Source: Burkholderiaceae bacterium (GTDB lineage: Bacteria; Pseudomonadota; Gammaproteobacteria; Burkholderiales; Burkholderiaceae). Taken from it: a stretch of DNA of 6,255 nucleotides. Below the pieces are notes generated by a model. It ran no database searches. It saw nothing but the letters and a program-made list of their open reading frames with translations, and was not told where the DNA came from. Both the position numbers and the translations under genes were made by a program. Below are positions 1 to 6,255 of this stretch, in pieces. The stretch is taken from assembly GCA_947459465.1 (NCBI GenBank), contig CANHDS010000036.1:1-6255 (forward strand), read 5' to 3'. Every line of letters begins with the position of its first letter. Within the stretch, counting starts at the first letter, position 1.

Positions 1-475
1 CCTTTGCTAAAAATCCAAGGTCAATCCCAATATCAAAATCTTTTAACCATTGATTAATAAAACCAGCATGACGTGATTCATCACGCGCCATATAGCCATA
101 GAGTAACTTCATATCCTCATTCTTGACCTTACGCTTAATTTCGGCATACAAAATACATCCTGAGAACTCTGAGGTGATCGAACTAATCAAGAAATCAACA
201 AACTCGTCATAAAGTTCTGGATCAACATTGGAATAGTTCTTGCTCATATCAGCGGGTCGCTGAAAATGATCTGAATTAATATCGGCTGCAAATTCAGCCA
301 TCAGAACATTCCATTCGGAGCGTAAAGCATCAATGTTGGTCCGATCCACTTCGGCAAAGTCGGTGGTGTAAAACCGTGGGCTCAACATCGCATCTTGCAA
401 TGCCTTCTTCGTTGAATCATTAATTTGCGGGGCCACCGGAATCTGGTCTCGTAATAGGCTTTCTGCGGATTCCAT
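1..475 (-). CDS. acsF: Oxygen-dependent Mg-protoporphyrin IX monomethyl ester cyclase, N-terminal 158 residues (partial)
   Basis: AcsF is the diiron oxygenase that forms the isocyclic E ring of (bacterio)chlorophyll from Mg-protoporphyrin IX monomethyl ester, using O2. The gene runs off the left edge; I translated 158 codons plus one base from the ATG at 475, against a usual family length of about 350 residues. Visible family landmarks are FYTTDF near residues 35-40, EFSGCILYAEIKRK near 103-116, and ARDESRHAGF near 130-139. The last contains an ExxH diiron motif (E133, H136), and E103 or E112 may supply an upstream ligand. The start is supported by a GGAG six bases upstream. It begins 14 bases after puhC, so it is almost certainly in the same operon. 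Its substrate is the product of BchM, encoded upstream. Its presence indicates bacteriochlorophyll synthesis in the presence of oxygen. Identity is confident; the C-terminal half and its intactness cannot be judged. Confidence 0.95.
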   Translation of the reverse strand, partial: MESAESLLRDQIPVAPQINDSTKKALQDAMLSPRFYTTDFAEVDRTNIDALRSEWNVLMAEFAADINSDHFQRPADMSKNYSNVDPELYDEFVDFLISSITSEFSGCILYAEIKRKVKNEDMKLLYGYMARDESRHAGFINQWLKDFDIGIDLGFLAK

Positions 476-481
476 TTATTT

Positions 482-485
482 CTCC
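482..485 (-). promoter_or_regulatory. Ribosome binding site of acsF
   Basis: GGAG on the minus strand (ctcc on the plus strand), six bases before the acsF ATG. It fixes the acsF start and lies entirely in the 14-base gap after puhC, so acsF can be translated without coupling. Confidence 0.7.
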
Positions 486-489
486 AATA

Positions 490-945
490 TCAACGTTGTT
501 GGATTTGATTTGCATCCGTCCGAAGAAGGCGTGCAAAATGCTGCGAATTAATTACCCCAAAGGACTCCAGATCAATCATGCGTCCAGTGCTAGGGTCGGC
601 AAGAGTTAAGCGTCCATCTTCACGGGCAATTAACTCAAAAGGGGGCTCACTGCTGATCTCGCGACGCTTACGCTCTTGCGCCAAGGTTCGTAGAGCGCCG
701 CGGACAAAACCAGCCTCTCCGGTAATAACATCGACTTGCTGTTTCGTTTGATAATCAACTACAGCAATTGACCCATCAACACGATCTTCAAACCGCAGTT
801 GTTTGATGAGTGCTGCGGGCGCATCGGGATACCGCACCATCTGTTGTGACTGCTGGATCACCCAAGCAGCAAACATAACAACTGCTCCAAGCGCTAGAGT
901 CAGAACGATTGGTTTTTTTAGAAGGGATGACGATGGATTACTCAT
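490..945 (-). CDS. puhC: Photosynthetic complex assembly protein PuhC
   Basis: A 151-residue membrane-anchored protein of the PuhC family, required in purple bacteria for normal levels of the reaction centre-light-harvesting 1 core complex; its molecular action is not well defined. A short polar N-terminus is followed by one hydrophobic segment at about residues 12-31, then a soluble domain that should be periplasmic. Family-like stretches are LRFEDRVDGSIAVVD (50-64), GFVRGALRTLAQERKRR (79-95), and PPFELIAREDGRLTLADPST (101-120) running into GRMIDLESFG. Length is normal for the family. The start codon overlaps the puhB stop as ATGA and there is no good Shine-Dalgarno sequence in front of it, so translation probably depends on ribosomes finishing puhB. 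It contains no cysteine. Called from recognised family motifs and position between puhB and acsF. Confidence 0.93.
   Translation of the reverse strand: MSNPSSSLLKKPIVLTLALGAVVMFAAWVIQQSQQMVRYPDAPAALIKQLRFEDRVDGSIAVVDYQTKQQVDVITGEAGFVRGALRTLAQERKRREISSEPPFELIAREDGRLTLADPSTGRMIDLESFGVINSQHFARLLRTDANQIQQR
942..945 (-). other. ATGA stop/start overlap of puhB and puhC
   Basis: The puhB TGA (942-944) and puhC ATG (943-945) share bases as ATGA. The preceding 15 bases have no purine-rich Shine-Dalgarno stretch, which points to termination-reinitiation coupling, so PuhB and PuhC would be made in linked amounts. Confidence 0.85.
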
Positions 946-1637
946 GAGCGTGATTGAGAAACTTTTGCAATTGCCATACCTTGCCCATAGGAGCTAATTG
1001 GTGACTCGGGCTGACTGATGGGTTGGGAGCGCAGCTCAACCTGATTCATGGTTGCCCAGGTCTCAGCAAATAACTTAGCAACTTTTGCACCGTCTGGTAC
1101 GCATCGCATCATTGGTTCAGGATGGCCTAACTTCCAAGCACGGGCGTGTGGCCATAAATGCAAAAATGGGATTTTGTCATCTGCATTGAGCTTGATGGGG
1201 ATATCCGCACTACCATCTGGATAAATATGAACACCCGCTTGTGCTAACCGCTTGAGGGGTAAATTAAATGTAATCGTTAGCACAATACCAATGCGCATGA
1301 CCAAGCGCCGATTGGTTAGGGTATACATGGTTGCATTCACGGACCAATAGGTCAGTAAGGCCAACATCATCAACGCGCAAAGAGATAACCCCAGAGCCCA
1401 AGCAAAGCCGGGCCACTCTTGCGCCCAACCACCAGCAGATCGACTAATTGCGATGACCTTAAGGATGACCATGGCAGAAAAGTAAAGCGCAAACCATTGC
1501 AAATGTGCAGCATGGAGTGCAAATGATTTGAGGTCTGGCTTTCCTTGCCAAAGGATACGCTCATCCTGTGGCAAAGGCTCCGGCAATCCAGGCTGCGCCT
1601 CGAACTCGTGCTCAGGGGATTGGTAGATCGTACTCAT
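942..1637 (-). CDS. puhB: Photosynthetic complex assembly protein PuhB (bacterial PH-like domain)
   Basis: A 231-residue inner-membrane protein of the PuhB family, an assembly factor for the reaction centre known to affect reaction-centre formation in Rhodobacter. Residues 1-40 are soluble and include a DERILWQGKPD stretch. Two hydrophobic segments follow at about 43-64 and 79-99. YTLTNRRLVMRIGIVLTITF (105-124) is typical of bacterial PH-like (bPH2/DUF304) domains, and FLHLWPHARAWKLGHPEPMM (158-177) is a PuhB-type C-terminal signature. The last 30 or so residues are rich in Ser, Gln and Pro and look disordered; the protein is somewhat longer than the roughly 213 residues I recall for Rhodobacter. 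It starts only five bases after the puhA stop, with at best a weak GGTG upstream, so coupling to puhA is likely. It ends in a four-base overlap with puhC. Confidence 0.93.
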   Translation of the reverse strand: MSTIYQSPEHEFEAQPGLPEPLPQDERILWQGKPDLKSFALHAAHLQWFALYFSAMVILKVIAISRSAGGWAQEWPGFAWALGLSLCALMMLALLTYWSVNATMYTLTNRRLVMRIGIVLTITFNLPLKRLAQAGVHIYPDGSADIPIKLNADDKIPFLHLWPHARAWKLGHPEPMMRCVPDGAKVAKLFAETWATMNQVELRSQPISQPESPISSYGQGMAIAKVSQSRS

Positions 1638-1642
1638 TTCAA

Positions 1643-2413
1643 TTACACCAATGGCTCACTGCGCTCAGGAGTGGCGTACAAAGTGCCTGCTCCGAAGTAC
1701 GCCATGATTTTTTCTTCTTCAAGAAGAGTAATTTGCTCCATGCTCTTCGTAGTAGGTACCTTCGCAAAATGCTTACCCAACACCGCTTTCACAGATACCT
1801 GATTGCGGCCCACCCGAGCAAAGTTCATGGGTAACAGCACGCGACGTGCGCCCGCTTCTGGCGTAGTCTCGATCTCTAGATAGCGAATCATCATCTCGAG
1901 GCGATCAACCCAAATATCCTTAATGGTTCCACCGCGGACACCATCAGCACCCACCACATTGAGGCCACGAGGATCAATGTCTTGTCTAGCGACACTAAAG
2001 TCGCCCAGTAAGCGCATTGGGACAATACGCGGTCCACCTTCTGGCATATGATCGGGCACATCGGCACGATTGGCATACGCACCTGGGCCGATGCCATCGA
2101 GCATGGGATTGCCCGTTGGCTCAATCGGTGCACCATTCATCCCATTCGCTGGTCGCGCAGCCAATCGCTCTAAGGGCTCATCACGGGGCACTGTGACATC
2201 GCCACCGAATTGGGTCTTAAAGGTTTTTGGCTTAGGCATTGCTGCAATACCTTCGGCGCGACGTACCTTGCCGGCTTGATCGTATTCGAGAGGAAATCCC
2301 TCGCGCTTACTCTCAATGGTGAGGTAATAAATTAAGATGGCAAAGAAAACCCAAAATGCATACAGGGCTAATTGCGCGACATCCACGTATTGTGTAATTG
2401 CTCCAGTTCCCAT
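1643..2413 (-). CDS. puhA: Photosynthetic reaction centre H subunit
   Basis: PuhA is the H subunit of the type II (purple bacterial) reaction centre. It caps the L/M heterodimer on the cytoplasmic side and provides part of the proton path to quinone QB. At 256 residues it has normal length. A short periplasmic N-terminus precedes a single transmembrane helix at about 12-31, followed by the conserved REGFPLE (37-43). The cytoplasmic PRC-barrel-type domain carries GPGAYANRADVPDHMPEGGP (109-128), KDIWVD (165-170), LLPMNFARVG (193-202) and LLEEEKIMAYFGAG (230-243). E173, in the WVDRLE stretch, lines up by my recollection with Glu H173 of Rhodobacter sphaeroides, which takes part in proton transfer to QB. 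It is 26 bases downstream of lhaA, has the best ribosome binding site of the window, and is followed by its assembly genes puhB and puhC. Because H is needed one-for-one with L and M, strong initiation makes sense. Very high confidence. Confidence 0.98.
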   Translation of the reverse strand: MGTGAITQYVDVAQLALYAFWVFFAILIYYLTIESKREGFPLEYDQAGKVRRAEGIAAMPKPKTFKTQFGGDVTVPRDEPLERLAARPANGMNGAPIEPTGNPMLDGIGPGAYANRADVPDHMPEGGPRIVPMRLLGDFSVARQDIDPRGLNVVGADGVRGGTIKDIWVDRLEMMIRYLEIETTPEAGARRVLLPMNFARVGRNQVSVKAVLGKHFAKVPTTKSMEQITLLEEEKIMAYFGAGTLYATPERSEPLV

Positions 2414-2419
2414 AACGTA

Positions 2420-2428
2420 CTCCCCTCT
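2420..2428 (-). promoter_or_regulatory. Strong ribosome binding site of puhA
   Basis: AGAGGGGAG on the minus strand, six bases before the puhA ATG. It is the longest purine-rich Shine-Dalgarno match among the gene starts of this window and lies in its longest intergenic gap (26 bases). It fixes the puhA start and allows PuhA to be translated independently of, and more strongly than, LhaA. Confidence 0.85.
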
Positions 2429-2438
2429 TTAACAATGA

Positions 2439-2461
2439 ATTAGCTTGGAAACTCAGCTAAT
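2439..2461 (-). repeat. Inverted repeat (small RNA hairpin) over the lhaA stop codon
   Basis: Perfect seven-base inverted repeat, attagct (2439-2445) and agctaat (2455-2461), with a nine-base loop. In the transcript it would form a 7-bp, mostly A-U stem containing the lhaA TAA stop, just upstream of the puhA ribosome binding site. No U-run follows, so it does not look like an intrinsic terminator. It could be a minor processing or stability element or simply chance; the stem is weak. Confidence 0.4.
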
Positions 2462-3882
2462 CCAAACTTCGAATCCGACGGTATTGGCTTTGGGCGCTTC
2501 ATCATGACCAAAGGACCAATCGCGACTAAGGTTGCAAACAACAAAAACAATTCAATGTGATACACAAAGCTATATCCCGTCCCAGGTGAAACCAGCACGG
2601 ATCCCAGCGATCCAGATACTGCCAAACTCGAGACCACATCCCGAATCACCCCACCCAAACCGATTGCTAGACCAGCTGCACTCGCACTCACTGCGCCCCA
2701 AGCACCAATCACAAGACCATTCATGCCTAAGGAATCAAAACTCATGGCGGTTGCCAAAGTACCAACTGCAAAGAGGCCACCACCAAAACCAATCAGAAAT
2801 GCGCCCACCCGAAATAAATTAGGGGCCAATAATGGCTCTGAAAAGATCACACAGGTAAAGGCGAAGATCCCACACAAAGCCCCAATCGCAGCTAAGCGAT
2901 GCGAATCAATTTGACGATTTAAGACCTTGGCTGCCAACATAAATGCCAATAGAGCTCCGATCGAAGTCAAGCCGGTTAACAAGGTGGTGGCACTCACCGA
3001 CAAGTGAAGCACCTCTGCTCCATAAGGCTCCAAAATGATGTCTTGCATGCTAAAGGCTGCGGTTCCCATCCCCAGGGCAACTAAGAATCGAATCACTTTG
3101 TCTTGCTTAGCAAATTGCTTCCAAGACTCTTTGAATCGAGTCATCGGCTCTTGACTGAGTTGCTCCTTAGTCTTCGGTTGGCGTGCCTCTTGTTTCCAAA
3201 GTGCCATCAGATTTAGCACCATTGTCAGTGCAGCAGCGCCCTGCACGACTTGAATCAAGCGCAGTGGTGAGAAGTTACTAAGCAATAGTCCAAATAAAAC
3301 GCTACTAAAGACCATACCGATCAAGAACATCACATACATAAGAGCAACAACCCGTGGACGGGATACGGGGGTTGCCAAATCCGATGCCAGTGCTAAGCCT
3401 GCGGTTTGAGTAATTTGCATCCCTGCGCCCACTAATAAAAATGCGAGTGCTGCTGCAATGTAACTAAACCAATGGGGCCAATTGGAATCGCCAGATAACA
3501 AAATGAGAGAGAATGGCATGATGGCAAGACCACCAAATTGCAACCAACTGCCAAGCCATATGTATGGCACGCGCTTCCAACCTAAAAACGAGCGGTGGTG
3601 ATCACTCTTAAAGCCCACTAGCGCACGAAATGGAGAAAATAATAAGGGCAGCGCTACCATCAGAGCGACTAGGCTTGCGGGTACTCCCATTTCCACAATC
3701 ATGACGCGATTGAGGGTACCAATCAGCATTACCGTCGCCATCCCTACTGAAACTTGAAATAATGCCAAACGCAACCATTTACTTAATGGCAAATCTTTAC
3801 TTGCCACATCCGAAAATGGCATGAACCTTGGCGAGATCCGGCGCCAGGCAGAGAAAAGATTGAGGTTCATCACTCGCATCAT
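2440..3882 (-). CDS. lhaA: Light-harvesting 1 assembly protein, PucC/LhaA family (MFS fold)
   Basis: A 480-residue polytopic membrane protein of the PucC/LhaA family (BCD branch of the major facilitator superfamily). In Rhodobacter LhaA is needed for efficient LH1 antenna assembly, possibly by delivering bacteriochlorophyll or chaperoning antenna peptides. About 12 hydrophobic segments can be traced: near 38-62, 68-88, 107-129, 138-160, 179-201, 208-229, then a charged cytoplasmic loop (230-262), and 263-282, 297-320, 330-348, 354-378, 385-412 and 436-460. Family signatures are GFKSDHHRSFLGWKRVPYIW (90-109), SMQDIILEPYGAEVL (278-292) and GLAIGLGGVIRDV (404-416). Position directly before puhA argues for LhaA over PucC of the LH2 operon. 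I use the ATG at 3882, which overlaps the bchM stop as ATGA; ATGs at 3879 and 3870 are alternatives and none has a strong Shine-Dalgarno sequence. Function in the LH1 pathway is by family and context. Confidence 0.93.
   Translation of the reverse strand: MMRVMNLNLFSAWRRISPRFMPFSDVASKDLPLSKWLRLALFQVSVGMATVMLIGTLNRVMIVEMGVPASLVALMVALPLLFSPFRALVGFKSDHHRSFLGWKRVPYIWLGSWLQFGGLAIMPFSLILLSGDSNWPHWFSYIAAALAFLLVGAGMQITQTAGLALASDLATPVSRPRVVALMYVMFLIGMVFSSVLFGLLLSNFSPLRLIQVVQGAAALTMVLNLMALWKQEARQPKTKEQLSQEPMTRFKESWKQFAKQDKVIRFLVALGMGTAAFSMQDIILEPYGAEVLHLSVSATTLLTGLTSIGALLAFMLAAKVLNRQIDSHRLAAIGALCGIFAFTCVIFSEPLLAPNLFRVGAFLIGFGGGLFAVGTLATAMSFDSLGMNGLVIGAWGAVSASAAGLAIGLGGVIRDVVSSLAVSGSLGSVLVSPGTGYSFVYHIELFLLFATLVAIGPLVMMKRPKPIPSDSKFGLAEFPS
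3879..3882 (-). other. ATGA stop/start overlap of bchM and lhaA
   Basis: The bchM TGA (3879-3881) and the first lhaA ATG (3880-3882) overlap by four bases. With only a poor upstream GAG-type match, lhaA translation is probably coupled to bchM. A second ATG immediately follows in frame, so the exact first residue is uncertain. Confidence 0.75.
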
Positions 3883-4577
3883 CGACTCAGCACCATGGCT
3901 TGCGATATGTAAAAACCGCGCGCAATCTTTTGAGTCGCATCAATCTTCCAGGCACTCAAATCAGGCTCGTGTGTGATCAACTTCGCCAACGTTTGCTCAG
4001 CAACAGGTTCAATAAAGGGCGCCCGATCGGCGCGGGGAAATAAACGTCCCACGGCAATCATGGTCGATAAAAATGGATTTTTTGGCGCAAAGGTGAATGC
4101 AATACGCTGCCGAGTCCGTTGCGCAAGACCAGCCAATGCTCTGGTGATATCACGGCGGTGGTAATGAATCATGGAGTCCATACAAACCACATGATCGAAG
4201 TCTCCTAAGGACGGGTCTAACATGTCGCCTGCAAAAAACTCAATCGATCCTCGATCCAAGTCGGTTGGTAAGCGCTCGCGTGCCAAATCAATCAAGGTTG
4301 GAGAGATATCGGTTGCCATCACCCGAGCACCGCGTTTGGCTAACTCGACCGCGAGTGCACCGGTACCACAACCTGCATCCAGAACCCGCTGCCCATGGAG
4401 GTTAGTAGGCAAATAGCTCAAAAGGACATTGCGCATCTCATCGCGCCCCGCCCGCACGGTTTTACGAATACCGCTCACTGGTGCAGTGGATGTTAATTTC
4501 GCCCAGGCATCAAACGCAGTCCGATCAAAATACTGCTGCAACTGACTCCGCTTTTCGAGGTACGAATGCTCTTGCAT
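3879..4577 (-). CDS. bchM: Magnesium-protoporphyrin IX O-methyltransferase
   Basis: BchM transfers a methyl group from S-adenosylmethionine to the C13 propionate of Mg-protoporphyrin IX, giving the monomethyl ester used by the cyclase (AcsF, at the left end of this window). The 232-residue length is normal. A family-like N-terminus (YFDRTAFDAWAKL, 16-28) precedes a class I SAM-binding Rossmann fold: motif I VLDAGCGTGAL at 65-75, the acidic residue ending strand 2 at D90 in VMATDIS, motif II-like FDHVVCMDSMIHYH at 127-140, and FTFAPKNPFL at 161-170. The C-terminal GFYISQAMVLSR is also typical. No membrane helix is apparent. It starts 13 bases after bchL, with AGGG seven bases before the ATG, and overlaps lhaA by four bases. 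Mg-chelatase subunit BchH, a known functional partner of BchM, is not in this window. Confidence 0.96.
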   Translation of the reverse strand: MQEHSYLEKRSQLQQYFDRTAFDAWAKLTSTAPVSGIRKTVRAGRDEMRNVLLSYLPTNLHGQRVLDAGCGTGALAVELAKRGARVMATDISPTLIDLARERLPTDLDRGSIEFFAGDMLDPSLGDFDHVVCMDSMIHYHRRDITRALAGLAQRTRQRIAFTFAPKNPFLSTMIAVGRLFPRADRAPFIEPVAEQTLAKLITHEPDLSAWKIDATQKIARGFYISQAMVLSR

Positions 4578-4590
4578 ACTAATGCCCTAA

Positions 4591-5514
<924 letters not shown>

Positions 5515-6255
5515 TTAGCGTCCAAAATGGGCTTTTGCGTCATACAAAGTTTCTAAAGAAATCGTTGGTAAACCGCGCTCAATCGCAAAGCGCTCGGTAT
5601 TACGTTTTGCCTTTCCACGCACAAAAAATGGGATCTTATTAAGTTCTTTTTGTGCTTCTGGCTCCCACACACTCTCAGTCACTGGGGCGCCATTAGCAAC
5701 CGCCACTTCCGGAATTGGTGTGGGCTCCGAAGCGACATTCGCCTCATTCGCAGGAGTGCGTTGATGCCCATGACCCAAGTGGGACGGAGCCGCACCATCA
5801 TGGAACTCAAAGTCTTCACGGAACATACCAATCAAGTGCTCTTCTAAGCCCATCATCAATGGATGAACCCAGGTATCAAAGAGAACGTTTGCACCCTCAA
5901 ACCCCATTTGTGGTGAGTAGCGGGCTGGGAAATCTTGCACATGAATTGGCGCTGAGATCACAGCGCACGGGATCTTGAGACGTTTGGCAATATGGCGCTC
6001 CATCTGACTTCCCAGGATCAACTCGGGCTGTAACTCAGTAATGCGTTGCTCAACCTCCAGATAATCATCCGTGATCAAAGCTTCAATACCATATTGCGTC
6101 GCAGCCTCTCGCACATCTCGTGCTAATTCTCGACTATAGGTTCCAAGACCAACGACTTGAAAACCCATTTCTTGGGATGCAACTTTTGCAGCCGCAATCG
6201 CATGGGTTGCATCACCAAAGATAAATACGCGTTTATTGGTTAAATAGGTTGAGTC
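5515..6255 (-). CDS. bchB: Light-independent protochlorophyllide reductase subunit B, C-terminal 246 residues (partial)
   Basis: BchB forms, with BchN, the NifDK-like catalytic component that reduces the D ring of protochlorophyllide. The reading frame is open to the right edge; the ATG at 6168 is internal, because 29 further in-frame codons upstream also match the family ([17 protein letters not shown]). The visible 246 residues are roughly the second half of a protein of about 520. Fragment landmarks are FGDATHA (14-20), [11 protein letters not shown] (34-44), [20 protein letters not shown] (100-119) and [20 protein letters not shown] (126-145). A Pro/Ala/His-rich variable linker lies at about 152-197. 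The C-terminal PCP_red-type domain follows at about 200-246, with [18 protein letters not shown] and [11 protein letters not shown]. The N-terminal cluster ligands lie outside the window. It stops 18 bases before bchL. Confident identification; completeness upstream is unknown. Confidence 0.96.
   Translation of the reverse strand, partial: DSTYLTNKRVFIFGDATHAIAAAKVASQEMGFQVVGLGTYSRELARDVREAATQYGIEALITDDYLEVEQRITELQPELILGSQMERHIAKRLKIPCAVISAPIHVQDFPARYSPQMGFEGANVLFDTWVHPLMMGLEEHLIGMFREDFEFHDGAAPSHLGHGHQRTPANEANVASEPTPIPEVAVANGAPVTESVWEPEAQKELNKIPFFVRGKAKRNTERFAIERGLPTISLETLYDAKAHFGR

Noticed and set aside
1370..1564. Minus-strand 64-codon frame inside puhB
   Set aside because: It is out of frame within puhB, which has clear domain and membrane features; there is no evidence for an overlapping gene.
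1545..1834. Two plus-strand open frames across the puhA-puhB junction
   Set aside because: They are antisense to two confidently identified genes and their translations resemble no family I know; they are reading-frame shadows.
2556..2566. tgtgatacaca, resembling part of a CRP/FNR or CrtJ/PpsR palindrome
   Set aside because: It is inside the lhaA coding region and encodes conserved sequence, does not show the TGT-N12-ACA spacing of CrtJ/PpsR sites, and no promoter elements were recognised nearby.
2532..2822. Plus-strand open frame of 96 codons inside lhaA
   Set aside because: It lies wholly opposite the well-supported lhaA, gives a low-complexity Pro/His/Gln-rich peptide without recognisable family, and has no supporting start context.
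5515..6168. A complete 217-residue gene starting at the ATG at 6168
   Set aside because: The frame continues without a stop to the right edge and the extra 29 residues match BchB, so this is an internal methionine of a partial bchB, not a short or truncated gene.

Overview
The window is an internal piece of a bacterial photosynthesis gene cluster. Every gene I can support lies on the minus strand, in transcription order (right to left): bchB (3' half), bchL, bchM, lhaA, puhA, puhB, puhC, acsF (5' part). This follows the bchFNB(H)LM-lhaA-puhABC-acsF superoperon of purple phototrophic Proteobacteria. Gene order, protein type and an AT-leaning base composition (about half or less GC by eye, with AT-rich stretches) fit a betaproteobacterial, Burkholderiales-like aerobic anoxygenic phototroph of the Polynucleobacter kind. 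That host assignment is an inference; no marker gene is present.

Right part (3879-6255): bacteriochlorophyll synthesis. bchB and bchL encode the catalytic B subunit and the ATP-dependent iron-sulfur L protein of dark-operative protochlorophyllide oxidoreductase, and bchM encodes the methyltransferase acting on Mg-protoporphyrin IX. bchH, which normally sits between bchB and bchL, is absent: only 18 bases separate the two genes. Middle (1643-3882): lhaA, a 12-helix PucC-family protein needed for light-harvesting complex 1 assembly, then puhA, the reaction-centre H subunit, with the strongest ribosome binding site of the window. Left (1-1637): puhB and puhC, membrane factors for reaction-centre and core-antenna assembly, then acsF, the oxygen-dependent cyclase that follows BchM in the pathway.

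The genes are packed very tightly: gaps of 5 to 26 bases and two four-base ATGA overlaps (bchM/lhaA and puhB/puhC). There is no gene-free stretch, no terminator-like T-run hairpin at a gene junction, no RNA gene, no mobile element and no CRISPR array that I can see. The promoter of the operon is presumably to the right of the window. The lhaA-puhA junction stands out, with a small perfect inverted repeat over the lhaA stop codon followed by a strong Shine-Dalgarno sequence, which would suit higher output of the structural protein PuhA.

I do not see a previously undescribed system here. The most notable departure from the standard layout is the missing bchH.
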